Assembly: GCF_023715785.1 (NCBI RefSeq) | Contig: NZ_JAMBOX010000017.1 | Span: 1 to 64,000, forward strand | Length of the DNA: 64,000 nucleotides | Reading direction: 5' to 3' | Origin: Neobacillus niacini | GTDB taxonomy: Bacteria > Bacillota > Bacilli > Bacillales > Cytobacillaceae | In this document: one piece after another, positions 34,494 to 43,094 of the stretch | Layout: the number at the start of each line of letters is the position of its first letter | How positions within the stretch are numbered: position 1 is the stretch's first letter | The notes under the pieces: generated by a model | What the model was told of the DNA's origin: nothing | Database searches by the model: none | The model's input: the letters and a program-made list of their open reading frames with translations, nothing else | Translations under genes and position numbers: made by a program

Positions 34494-35801
34494 ATGCCAC
34501 GAATAACTTATTGGAATCCAGAGGATGAAAAGTTCTGGAACACAGAAGGAAAAAAACATGCACGAAGAAACTTATGGATCTCAGTACCATCTTTAATGCT
34601 AGCGTTTATTGTTTGGCAAATTTGGTCAGTGGTTGCCGTTCGACTAAACGATGTTGGTTTCAACTTTTCACAGGCTCAATTATTGACACTAGCAGCATTA
34701 CCGGGTCTAGTAGGAGCAACGCTTCGCTTTTTTTACACTTTCGCTGTAGGAGCAGTAGGCGGACGAAACTGGACTGTAATCTCGACTGCTGTATTGGTCA
34801 TTCCAGCAATTGGCGTTGGTATAGCAGTTCAAAATCCTGACACACCATATTCTGTTATGATGTTATTAGCGGCACTTTGTGGTTTAGGGGGAGGAAATTT
34901 CTCATCCTCTAATAACAATATCAGTTATTTATTTCCGAAAAAAGAAAAAGGAACTGCGCTTGGCATTAATGGCGGTCTAGGTAATATGGGAGTTTCTGTT
35001 GTACAATTCGTAACACCATTAATCATTGCCTCCGGAACTTTTGCTTTATTTGGCGACAAACAAGTATCAGCTAACGGTCAAGCGGTCTGGATACAAAACG
35101 CTGCGTTTATCTGGGTCATTCCCATTATTATTATGACAGTGCTTGCTTGGTTTAAAATGGATAATGTACCTGCCGCAAAACAATCAGTGAAAGAACAATT
35201 TGTCATTGTTAAACGAAAACACACTTGGATCATGACAATCCTTTATGTGGCGACTTTCGGTTCCTTTATTGGATATTCTGCAGCGTTCCCGTTGTTATTG
35301 AAATCCCAATTTCCTGAATACGTATCACTCGCCTTCCTTGGAGCGTTAGTTGCTGCTTCTGCAAGGATGGCAGGAGGCTGGATTTCCGATAAAATCGGTG
35401 GCGAAAGAGTAACAGCATTTGTCTTGATCGTTATGTCAATAGGTGTTTTAGGAGTCATTTACTTCTTAAGCACGAAACAATTTCCAGGGTTCCTAACTTC
35501 CTTTTTAATCTTGTTTGTTGCAGCAGGAATCGGTTCTGCTTCTACATTCCAAATGATTCCATTTATCTTTTCGGTAAAGGAAGCAGGACCTGTCATCGGT
35601 TTTACTGCAGCCTTTGCAGCTTACGGTTCTTTCTTAATACCAAAATTATTTGCATGGTCCGTCGGAAGCACTGGTTCCTATGCGACAGCATTCTATTTCT
35701 TTATCGCATTCTATGTCATCTCGATTGCATTAAACTGGTTTTTTTACCAAAGGGAGACAACAACGGAAGAAGTGCAATACAACTTCAAACAAGCAAGTTA
35801 A
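34494..35801 (+). CDS. narK: NarK nitrate/nitrite transporter
   Basis: The 435-residue protein starts at ATG 34494 behind AGGGGGAAATAAA; the open frame extends upstream to 34278, but that part includes the promoter. It is a 12-helix MFS porter with nitrate signature 1 GINGGLGNMGVSVVQF and arginines in GATLRFFYTFAVGAVGGRNW and ASARMAGGWISDKIGGER. Signature 2 is degenerate (GFTAAFAAYGSFLIPK), similar to E. coli NarK. It exchanges nitrate and nitrite or imports nitrate for respiration. Expression is almost certainly Fnr-controlled. No narGHJI is in this window. Confidence 0.88.
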   Translation: MPRITYWNPEDEKFWNTEGKKHARRNLWISVPSLMLAFIVWQIWSVVAVRLNDVGFNFSQAQLLTLAALPGLVGATLRFFYTFAVGAVGGRNWTVISTAVLVIPAIGVGIAVQNPDTPYSVMMLLAALCGLGGGNFSSSNNNISYLFPKKEKGTALGINGGLGNMGVSVVQFVTPLIIASGTFALFGDKQVSANGQAVWIQNAAFIWVIPIIIMTVLAWFKMDNVPAAKQSVKEQFVIVKRKHTWIMTILYVATFGSFIGYSAAFPLLLKSQFPEYVSLAFLGALVAASARMAGGWISDKIGGERVTAFVLIVMSIGVLGVIYFLSTKQFPGFLTSFLILFVAAGIGSASTFQMIPFIFSVKEAGPVIGFTAAFAAYGSFLIPKLFAWSVGSTGSYATAFYFFIAFYVISIALNWFFYQRETTTEEVQYNFKQAS

Positions 35802-35858
35802 ACCAATTGTTGACTTATTTAGGACATAGTAAAGAAGTACGGTTTACCCGTACTTCTC

Positions 35859-35885
35859 AGGCTGTCGAGAGTTTCTCGACAGCCT
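35859..35885 (+). terminator. Terminator of narK
   Basis: Stem AGGCTGTCGAGA/TCTCGACAGCCT is followed by TAATTTTATTT. A second stem AGAAGTACGG/CCGTACTTCT lies directly upstream (35833-35857). Confidence 0.85.
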
Positions 35886-35962
35886 TAATTTTATTTAATA
35901 ACTTTACAAATAATCGCGTTAATTTAGTTTAATATTAGTTAAAAATTGATTATTCGACATGT

Positions 35963-36038
35963 CTGTTGATATGCGCTCCAGGGACTTCGCTTTCCACGGG
36001 GGTGCAGGAGTCTTCGTGCCTTCCGCGCATCTCAACAG
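35963..36038 (-). repeat. Short copy of a dispersed palindromic element, inverted
   Basis: This 76-bp element has ends CTGTTGATATGCGC and GCGCATCTCAACAG. Read on the minus strand it carries GGAAGGCACGAAGACTCCTG and GTGGAAAGCGAAGTCCCTGG, words shared with the 135-bp element at 36881-37015. It lacks the middle of that element, so it is an internally deleted copy in opposite orientation. Confidence 0.75.
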
Positions 36039-36117
36039 ATCCTTTATAATATAAGAATACTCCATGCAACCAAAGAAAAAACTATAAAATCAGATCTCAT
36101 GACATGTTTGAGGGGAA

Positions 36118-36845
36118 AATCCCGATCTCCGCGTTAAGCGTCCTTCTCACATGACGCGTCTGAGGGAAAAATACAATCAAATGCGTTATAAGACCGCCTT
36201 TTATGACGTGTTTAGCGAATTAATCAAGCCAAACGCGTTATGAGATTGCCTCTTATGACAGGTATAAGGACAAAATCCAATCAAACACGTTATAAGGTCG
36301 CCTTTTATGACGTGTTTAGGGAATTAATCAAGCCAAACGTGTTATGAGATTGCCTCTTATGACAGGTATAAGGTGAAAATCCAGTCAAACGTGTTATAAG
36401 GTCGCCTTTTATGACGTGTTTAGCGAATTAATCAAGCCAAACGTGTTATGAGATTGCCTCTTATGACAGGTATAAGGAGAAAATCCAGTCAAACGCGTTA
36501 TAAGATTGCCTTTTATGACGTGTTTAGCGAATTAATCAAGCCAAACGCGTTATGAGATTGCCTCTTATGACAGGTATAAGGTGAAAATCCAGTCAAACGC
36601 GTTATAAGGTCGCCTTTTATGACGTGTTTAGCGAATTAATCAAGCCAAACGCGTTATGAGATTGCCTCTTATGACAGGTATAAGGAGAAAATCCAGTCAA
36701 ACACGTTATAAGGTCGCCTTTTATGACGTGTTTAGCGAATTAATCAAGCCAAACGCGTTATAAGACCGTTCCTATGAAACGAGTGAGGAGAAAATCAAGT
36801 CAAACGCGTCATGAAATGGCATTTTATGAAATGTTTAAGGGAAAT
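36118..36845. repeat. Tandem array of 52-bp palindromic half-units (104-bp period)
   Basis: Five near-identical 104-bp units start at 36222, 36326, 36430, 36534 and 36638, with a partial sixth at 36742. Each consists of two diverged 52-bp halves beginning AATCAAGCCAAACGCGTTAT and AATCCAGTCAAACGCGTTAT. Degenerate halves at 36118 and 36170 and after 36742 bring the total to about fourteen. Each half is itself an imperfect inverted repeat (AAACGCGTTATAAGG ... CCTTTTATGACGTGTTT). It is non-coding and lies between the convergent narK and fdhF. Confidence 0.9.
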
Positions 36846-36880
36846 TCTATGTGTGTTGCAATCCTTTAGTTAATTCCACC

Positions 36881-37015
36881 CTGTTGATTGGAGCGGAAGG
36901 TGCGAAGACTCCTGCGGGAGTACGGGACAGGGGAGACCCCGCAGGCGCGGAACGCACCGAGGAGGCTCCCCGAACCGCCCGCGGAAAGCGAAGCACCTGG
37001 AGTGGAAATCAACAG
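36881..37015 (+). repeat. 135-bp dispersed element of Bacillaceae type
   Basis: The element is GC-rich with ends CTGTTGATTGGAGC and GGAAATCAACAG. Internal words such as GGTGCGAAGACTCCTGCGGG and CCGCGGAAAGCGAAGCACCT recur in many Bacillaceae intergenic regions (recalled, not searched). It is strongly self-complementary. Its GC content, near 65%, contrasts with the AT-rich neighbourhood. Confidence 0.8.
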
Positions 37016-37070
37016 GCCCAATAGCAGGATTTCTTAATAAAAAACGCAATTGAAATTTCGATAGAATAAA

Positions 37071-37105
37071 AAATTGTCGAGAAAGATACCCTTTCTCGAC
37101 AATTT
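37071..37105 (-). terminator. Terminator of the formate dehydrogenase gene
   Basis: A perfect 15-bp stem AAATTGTCGAGAAAG with its complement is followed by TTTTTTATTC on the minus strand, 43 bases past the stop codon. Confidence 0.88.
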
Positions 37106-37147
37106 GAGAAGTTCCGTTTTCCCATACTTCTTTCACATTTTAGCAGC

Positions 37148-39202
37148 TTAAATTTTCGAAATCGCCACCGCACATGCCTTATACTCCGCGGTACCCGATA
37201 TCGGGTCATATTCGTTTAAGGTTAACACATTGGTCGGGGTCTCATACCAATGGAAGCTCATGAATACCAAACCAGGAACAACCTGTTCGGTAACCTTGGC
37301 TTTTACCTCCAGTTCACCTCTTCGGGATCGGACCTTAACGACTTCCCCATCTGTTATACCCAGCGCCTCTGCATCATTCGGATGAATATCCACCGTTTCT
37401 TCGGTTTGCTTGATTTTCACACCTGCTGCATAATGCCGCGTTTGGGTGTGGGTGTTATAAGACTCGTAACGGCGGCCTGTAGTCAAAGTAAATGGATATT
37501 CTTCATCCGGCAGCTCCATCGGCGCAGTATAATCTACCGGTACAAACGGCGCTTTTTTGGTTTCAGGCTCCTGGTGGAAGCGTTCGTGCATAATAAATGT
37601 TCCCGGATGGTTTTCGTCAGGGCATGGATAGTGGACACTGTATTCTTTGTCGAGTCGATTATAGGAAATACCGCCATACATTTCCCACGCCATTTTTCGA
37701 ACCTCATTCCAAATTTCTTCACTGTTGTGATAATGCATTGGATAGCCCATAATGGTGGCCAGTTCACAAAGAATTTCCCAATCCTCTTTTGTGCTTGGAT
37801 GGGCTTCGACCGCTTTGCGGACCCGTTGAATTCTCCTGTCTGTGTTCGTGTATGTTCCATCTACCTCGCCCCACGAACGCGCTGGTAAAACAACATCGGC
37901 ATATTTAGCCGTTTCCGTCATAAAAATATCTTGGACAATTAATAAGTCCAACTTTTCAAATAGCTTTTTTGTATGATTCATATGAACGTCTGCAAGAAGC
38001 GGGTTTTCACCAATGATATACAGTGCCTTCAATTCTCCCATTTCCAGCCTGTCGAATGTTCGTGTTTGCGTGTCACCTACTTTTGGATTTAATGTAACCT
38101 TCCATTCCTGTTCATAGCGGGTTCGGAATTCGTCGTTTGCCAGGCTCATTGCTCCTGGCAATTGATTAGGCAGACAGCCCATATCCCCGGCACCCTGGAC
38201 ATTATTTTGCCCTCTAAGCGGCATAATTCCAGTACCTGGTCTACCTATATTGCCAGTCAATAAAGCAAGATTAGCAATGTCAAATACATTATTTACCCCG
38301 CAATGGTGCTCGGTAATCCCTAATGTATAAGCAATCATGGAACCGGCTGAACTTGCATATTCGCGTGCAGTTGCCACAATATCCTCTGCTGCCACCCCAG
38401 TTATTGCGGCAGCATATTCAGGAGTGTATGGCTCGACTTGCTTGGCAAGCTTTTCATAATCCAAAGTAACCCGCTCAATAAAGCTTTGGTCATAAAGGCG
38501 TTCCTTTAGGATGACACGAATGAGTGCATTAATTAAGGCTATGTCAGTCCCGACATTTATTTGCAAATGACGATGGGCAACTTTGACCATATCTATTTTT
38601 CTCGGGTCAACCACAATAATTTTAAGTCCGGATTTTATGGCTTTCTTCATGCGATTTGCAATAATCGGGTGGGCTTCCGTTGTGTTTGAGCCCATTAACA
38701 ATAGTACCTCTGCTTTATCGAAATCTTCCAGTGTATTTGTCGGGAAACCGCTTCCAAAAACAGTTGCCAGACCGGCAACACTCGGAGCGTGTCAGGTTCG
38801 GTTACAGCCGTCAATATTGTTGCTGCCAATAACCGTTCTCATAAATTTTTGTGTAACATAGTTTGATTCATTTGTGCTTCGCGCACAAGCAAACATACTA
38901 ATTGCTTCAGGTCCCCACGTTGTTTTAATTTCGGACAGTTTTCCCGCGATAAATTGGTAAGCCTCATCCCAAGTAGACTCGACCAATTGTCCGGCCTTGC
39001 GGATTAATGGTGTGGTCAAGCGATTGTTCGCATGGACATATTCATAAGCAAACGCCCCTTTTACACATGTTTGTCCCTTGTTTACAGGAGCATCCTTGTC
39101 GCCGCGGATTTTCTTTATTCTATTATTTTCTACCTCGAGAATTAATCCGCAGCCAGTTCCGCAGTATCCACAAATCGTTTTAACTAAACCAGCTTCGCTC
39201 AC
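37148..39202 (-). CDS. fdhF: Formate dehydrogenase, molybdopterin type, probable selenoprotein
   Basis: The 684-residue protein starts at GTG 39202 behind GGGAGGG. The reading frame is continuous except for one in-frame TGA (38794-38792) at codon 137. There the context CNRT-U-HAPSVAGL matches E. coli FdhF (Sec140, then His). A 4Fe-4S site uses Cys11, Cys14, Cys18 and Cys46 (CGYCGTGCG ... QTCVKG). Molybdopterin motifs follow: IIVVDPRKIDMVKVAHRHLQ, RGQNNVQGAGDMGCLP and FMTETAKYADVVLPARSWGE. There is no Tat signal, so it is cytoplasmic. It oxidises formate, or reduces CO2. No electron-transfer subunit gene adjoins it. A homopolymer-type frameshift is excluded; a nonsense mutation is the alternative. 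Confidence 0.85.
38763..38794 (-). promoter_or_regulatory. SECIS-like hairpin and selenocysteine TGA in fdhF
   Basis: Exactly 18 bases separate the TGA from a GGTCT loop, which is closed by a perfect 6-bp stem GTTGCC/GGCAAC. E. coli fdhF has the same 18-base gap and the same GGUCU apical loop that SelB recognises. The loop bases also encode conserved Gly-Leu, but the matching stem is not demanded by the protein. Confidence 0.78.
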
Positions 39203-39310
39203 TCTATTCCCTCCCAATAAAAACATTAATACTTATATAATCATATTAATCTATTTAACTAGCCAATTGTTTCATTTTTTGTAAAAATTTTTGTCTATTT
39301 TTTAAAAAGT

Positions 39311-39342
39311 AAAAACGGGAGAAGTTTACCTCTCCCGTTTTT
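39311..39342 (-). terminator. Terminator of the histidine kinase gene
   Basis: Stem AAAAACGGGAGA/TCTCCCGTTTTT with an eight-base loop overlaps the kinase stop codon. On the minus strand it is followed by ACTTTTTAAA. Confidence 0.85.
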
Positions 39343-41500
39343 AGGCCGTTCTGGCCGGCAGCATAATATTAAAGGTGGTACCTTTGTTTGGTTCGCTTTC
39401 AACAAAGACTTTGCCATTATGGCTTTCGATTATTTTAAAGCTGACCATCAGGCCTAGGCCATTGCCATTCTTCTTTGTAGTAAAAAACGGTTCACCAAGC
39501 TTCTTTAGCTTCTCCTTAGGGATTCCAACTCCGGTATCCTGAATTGAAATTTGCACATTATTATCATGAATCATCGTTTTCACGTGCAGGTCGCCGCCAT
39601 TCGGCATCGCTTCCATTCCGTTTTTAATGAAGTTTAAGAATACCTGCTTTAACCGATTTTCATCACATTCAATTTGGATAATATCCTGATTACAATTGAA
39701 ATGAAGTCGGACATTCTTCTTTCTGGCTTCGAACTCAAGCAGCGAAATCACATTCCTGATCACCGGCACAACATTCTTCTCTTCCAATTCCACGGCTTTT
39801 GGTTTTGCGAGCACCATAAAGTCTTCGACAATGGTGTTGACTCGTTCAATTTCATCGAGAATAATATTTAAAAATTCCAGCCGCTCCGGGTCTTGCTCAT
39901 CCAACTGAAGGAATTCGGCATATCCCTTCATCGAAGTCAGCGGGTTGCGAATTTCATGGGCTACACCAGCAGCCAATTGCCCCACTGCCGCAAGCTTATC
40001 TTGGCGATGCAGAACTTCTTCTTGCCGCTTCCGTTCTGTAATATCATTACGAATGGCCAAATACTGATATGGTTTACCTTGTTCGTTTAAAAACGGGACA
40101 ATGGTCGTGTCAACCCAGTAATATGATCCATCCTTCGCTTTATTCCGAATTTCACCCTTCCACACTTTTCCAGTCCCAATCGTTTTCCACAGATTTTTAA
40201 AAAAGTCCTTTGAATGGTACCCGGAATTCAAAATTCGGTGATCCTCTCCAATCAATTCTTCACGACTGTATTTGGAAATCTCACAAAATTTTTCGTTAAC
40301 TGTGGTAATCCTGCCTTTTTCATCGGTTATGGCTACAATGGACGATTGATTAAGGGCAAAGGTAATATCTCGAACCTCTTTTGTTGATTCCAGTAAGCTT
40401 CTTTCCGCATTTTTCCGTTGGGTAATGTCTGAACGAATCGCAATATATTGGACTGGTTTTCCTTTTTTATTGATAAACGGCACGATGGTTGTGTCGACCC
40501 AATAAAAGGAACCATCCTTTGCCTTATTGCGTATTTCCCCCCTCCAAATTTTTCCGGATTCAATCGTAGTCCAAAGATCGCGGAAAAATTCCTTGGGGTG
40601 ATACCCAGAATTTAAGATACGATGATTTTTTCCTATAATCTCTTCTTTCGTATACTTTGAGATTTCTTCGAACTTATCGTTCACATAAACAATCGTTCCT
40701 TTTGGATCCGTAATGGCCACGATGGTGGAGGCATCAAGCGCAGCTTTTATGTCCTTCAGGTTTGTGTCAGACGCTGCGAGCTGCTTGCTTATCAATGCAC
40801 TCGAAACAATTAGTCCACTCATAATTAAAACTGAAACAAATAATACCAAATAAATAAAAAAGGAATTATCTCCCGCTGTTCCTTTAATCATCTCAGTACC
40901 AGCGAGAAAAGCAGTCGATTTTTTTAGCAGGATATGCCCTTCGGCTATTGCTCCGGTCATGATTAAGGCACTTACAGGTTTTAACCATATCTGGTTCTCA
41001 CTGGTAAAGCTTTTTGGCGAAAACAGCAGCCATAAAGCAAATAAAAAGGAACCAAAAATGAGCAACCCAGAAAAAGCAAATAAAAAAACATTAAATTTAA
41101 ATAAAACGTTTATTGAATAGATGCCGATAATATGAATGGCAAGCACCGCGAAGGTTAAAAATAAGCTTCCAATCACTAACTGGAAGAAACCAACTACTTT
41201 GTTAAAAAATGAAATAAAGGCCATTCCTGTAAAGGAAATTCCTATAAAAATGGATAGGATCGTAAGTGGTATATAGTAATGGGTAATTCTGCCGCTTTCT
41301 GTTACCATTAACCCCATAAAATTTGTAACCCAAATTCCAACCCCCAATGACAATGTCCCGCTCAAGAACAAAAGGCTTTTATTTTGCCCTGAGGATTTGA
41401 TTAATGTAAACATATCCAGTGCGGTATAGGATGCCATAATGGTTAAACCAATTGCGATGATGAATAAAAACGGATGAAATTCTCCAATAATAGCAGTCAT
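39341..41500 (-). CDS. Sensor histidine kinase with MHYT-like sensor and two PAS domains
   Basis: The 719-residue protein has about seven to eight N-terminal helices (1-250) that resemble an MHYT sensor, but the Met-His motif is replaced (GVGIWVTNFMGLMV). PAS domains lie at about 262-375 and 385-498; they are near-duplicates (each with RILNSGYHxK-FF, GEIRNKAKDGSxYWVDTTIV). The HisKA H-box VGQLAAGVAHEIRNPLTSMK lies near 515. HATPase_c follows (NFIKNGMEAMPNGG, DTGVGIPKEKLKKLGEPFFT, GLGLMVSFKIIE). No response regulator adjoins it, so it could feed the sporulation phosphorelay like a Kin kinase, or another regulator. That is inference. Confidence 0.82.
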   Translation of the reverse strand: MTAIIGEFHPFLFIIAIGLTIMASYTALDMFTLIKSSGQNKSLLFLSGTLSLGVGIWVTNFMGLMVTESGRITHYYIPLTILSIFIGISFTGMAFISFFNKVVGFFQLVIGSLFLTFAVLAIHIIGIYSINVLFKFNVFLFAFSGLLIFGSFLFALWLLFSPKSFTSENQIWLKPVSALIMTGAIAEGHILLKKSTAFLAGTEMIKGTAGDNSFFIYLVLFVSVLIMSGLIVSSALISKQLAASDTNLKDIKAALDASTIVAITDPKGTIVYVNDKFEEISKYTKEEIIGKNHRILNSGYHPKEFFRDLWTTIESGKIWRGEIRNKAKDGSFYWVDTTIVPFINKKGKPVQYIAIRSDITQRKNAERSLLESTKEVRDITFALNQSSIVAITDEKGRITTVNEKFCEISKYSREELIGEDHRILNSGYHSKDFFKNLWKTIGTGKVWKGEIRNKAKDGSYYWVDTTIVPFLNEQGKPYQYLAIRNDITERKRQEEVLHRQDKLAAVGQLAAGVAHEIRNPLTSMKGYAEFLQLDEQDPERLEFLNIILDEIERVNTIVEDFMVLAKPKAVELEEKNVVPVIRNVISLLEFEARKKNVRLHFNCNQDIIQIECDENRLKQVFLNFIKNGMEAMPNGGDLHVKTMIHDNNVQISIQDTGVGIPKEKLKKLGEPFFTTKKNGNGLGLMVSFKIIESHNGKVFVESEPNKGTTFNIMLPARTA

Positions 41501-41799
41501 GAACTCGCATCCACCCCCAATTCAACCTTTTTCTACTATGATTGTAATGGAAAGTAATTCGATATGGAAGTGAAAATATTTTTTTCGTCATTATTTGATG
41601 ATTAGTTTAACCTTAATGGCACCCTTCATGAGCATTACATGCTGTTTATTGAACAAACGCTAAATCTCAAACGGCCAATCATTAAAAAATTTTTTGAATT
41701 TTTTTAAAAAAAGTCTACACATTTTCAATTTTTTTGTTTATACTGTACTATAACAAATGGTAATTAAATAAACTGTATTAATAAAGGAGGAATTTTAAA

Positions 41800-41934
41800 A
41801 TGTTAATGAGTCCAGTTGAGTTTTTCCGCAATCTGCCTAAAAAGGAATGTCCTGAGTGTGGTCAGTATGTGGAGGAACAAGCAGAATCATACTTAATGGA
41901 ATGCGAACGCTGCCTGTCCAAGAAAGTTGAGTAA
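41800..41934 (+). CDS. yhfH: YhfH-family zinc-ribbon peptide, copy 1
   Basis: The 44-residue protein starts at ATG 41800 behind AAAGGAGGAATT. MLMSPVEFFRNLPKKECPEC, GQYVEEQAESYLMECERCLS then KKVE has CPEC and CERC pairs for one zinc. The YhfH family occurs throughout Bacillus and has no known function. Confidence 0.85.
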   Translation: MLMSPVEFFRNLPKKECPECGQYVEEQAESYLMECERCLSKKVE

Positions 41935-42008
41935 TATATTTTTTTCTTACATCTGTTATACAACAATATGATAATAAAAAATCTGTGCTAATGAAGGGGA
42001 TGCCTATT

Positions 42009-42143
42009 ATGTTAATGAGTCCGGTTGAATTTTTTCGTAATTTGCCTAAAAAAGAATGTGCTGAGTGCGGCCAGCACTTGGAGGAGCAAGCAGAGTCATA
42101 TTTGATGGAATGCGATCGCTGCCTTGCCAAAAAAGCAGAGTAA
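42009..42143 (+). CDS. yhfH: YhfH-family zinc-ribbon peptide, copy 2
   Basis: The 44-residue near-duplicate differs from copy 1 at only a few positions (CAECGQHLEEQAESYLMECD). Start ATG 42009 follows GAAGGGGAT. The upstream regions of the two copies also share short blocks, so the duplication probably included regulatory sequence. All four cysteines are kept. Confidence 0.85.
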   Translation: MLMSPVEFFRNLPKKECAECGQHLEEQAESYLMECDRCLAKKAE

Positions 42144-42148
42144 ACTGA

Positions 42149-42178
42149 ACTCTCCGAAATTATCGGAGAGTTTTTTTT
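42149..42178 (+). terminator. Terminator of the yhfH pair
   Basis: Stem ACTCTCCGA/TCGGAGAGT with a short loop is followed by seven T. Confidence 0.9.
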
Positions 42179-42261
42179 GCAAGAATTACTAATAAGGTTA
42201 GAATTATTCAGGCATAGCATCTTAAATAATCGCTAATCCTTTTTAATAAGGAGATGATCAT

Positions 42262-42393
42262 ATGGCAAAGAAGGAAGATTACCTAACTACTGCCCCTAAA
42301 AAAGCAGTTATGACCATAAATAATGGAGCTGTGTTTCAGAATAAAAAAAATGTACCTGGGGATTCGGTAGATGAGCATGCCCGGTTAGAATAG
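42262..42393 (+). CDS. 43-residue hypothetical protein
   Basis: ATG 42262 follows AAGGAGATGATC. The frame reads MAKKEDYLTTAPKKAVMTIN then NGAVFQNKKNVPGDSVDEHA and RLE. It is hydrophilic and of unknown family. It has its own ribosome site and is followed by a terminator, which supports expression. Confidence 0.55.
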   Translation: MAKKEDYLTTAPKKAVMTINNGAVFQNKKNVPGDSVDEHARLE

Positions 42394-42453
42394 GCCAATA
42401 CCTTAATTGCATCAGGAGAAATTGGTCAGCAAAATGAAAATTTATGATATGAA

Positions 42454-42482
42454 AAAGACTGTCAGTACATCAGACAGTCTTT
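42454..42482. terminator. Convergent terminator before ydjO
   Basis: Stem AAAGACTGTC/GACAGTCTTT with a nine-base loop lies between the 43-residue gene and the oppositely transcribed ydjO. Confidence 0.8.
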
Positions 42483-42495
42483 GCTCACTTGATCG

Positions 42496-42681
42496 TTATA
42501 TTTTTGGAAGCTCACGAATTTCCTGAACCATGCCATTTCCGCACATCGGGCAAAGCATGTCATCCGAAACAAAGTCCTTTCTCATCCAGCCTATACATGT
42601 ATCATCCATACATGTATAAATTTCGGTGTCTACCAGAATTGTTTCCATTTCTTCATCTTTTGTCCGTCTGCCAAAAAAAAT
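42496..42681 (-). CDS. ydjO: YdjO-family cold-inducible zinc-ribbon protein, ATT start
   Basis: The 61-residue protein lacks an ATG, GTG or TTG at its start. The frame opens with ATT at 42681, eight bases after a perfect AAAGGAGG. The sequence FFGRRTKDEEMETILVDTEI, TCMDDTCIGWMRKDFVSDDM then LCPMCGNGMVQEIRELPKI fits YdjO, with cysteines in a C-x4-C...C-x2-C layout and the family's C-x-GWMR and CP-CG blocks. An internal ATG (12th codon) has no ribosome site. ATT initiation is otherwise best known from infC, so this start deserves checking. Confidence 0.75.
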   Translation of the reverse strand: MFFGRRTKDEEMETILVDTEIYTCMDDTCIGWMRKDFVSDDMLCPMCGNGMVQEIRELPKI

Positions 42682-42760
42682 GGGAACCGCCTCCTTTTAA
42701 AAATAGTATGTCCAAAAATCGCCATTCCATTTCCAAATATTTTATCATTGAGGTGAAGTT

Positions 42761-42895
42761 ATGACTTCCAAACAGAAACGCTACACAATTGCTGGAACAG
42801 ATATAGAGGAAGTAAAAAGATTAAACAGTCAATCGGGACTAAGTTACAATGAGGTAAAACAGTTATTGGCAAAGCAATATTTGAGAAATAAATAG
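42761..42895 (+). CDS. 44-residue basic protein
   Basis: ATG 42761 follows GAGGTGAAGTT. The frame reads MTSKQKRYTIAGTDIEEVKR then LNSQSGLSYNEVKQLLAKQY and LRNK. It is a helical, basic peptide whose DIEEVKRLNSQSGLSYNEVK segment suggests a ribbon- or helix-type DNA-binding or spore peptide. The family is not recognised. It is followed by a terminator. Confidence 0.6.
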   Translation: MTSKQKRYTIAGTDIEEVKRLNSQSGLSYNEVKQLLAKQYLRNK

Positions 42896-42905
42896 ATATT
42901 GTGAA

Positions 42906-42938
42906 AAGGCTGTCAGATTAATGGCAGCTTTTTTTACG
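42906..42938 (+). terminator. Terminator after the 44-residue basic protein gene
   Basis: Stem GGCTGTC/GGCAGCT with one wobble pair is followed by TTTTTTT. Confidence 0.8.
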
Positions 42939-43094
42939 GCCAATTGCTTTTTTGACTAATAGGAAAGTATAAATTCAACTATGCCTCTGTCATCGTCCTA
43001 ACGGACTCGCCAATCTGCGAGTTTTCATTTATTCACAAAATATCCATATCTTTTTTAAAAAAACTTCTTTATGTTTATGGTAGGAGGGGAACCA

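Noticed and set aside
36118..36845. CRISPR array
   Set aside because: Both halves of each 104-bp unit are repeated with little variation, so there are no unique spacers, and there are no cas genes.
37148..39226. Formate dehydrogenase read as two separate genes or a frameshifted pseudogene
   Set aside because: The two open frames are in the same register, separated only by one TGA at the selenocysteine codon, with a SECIS-like hairpin following. A single selenoprotein gene explains this better.
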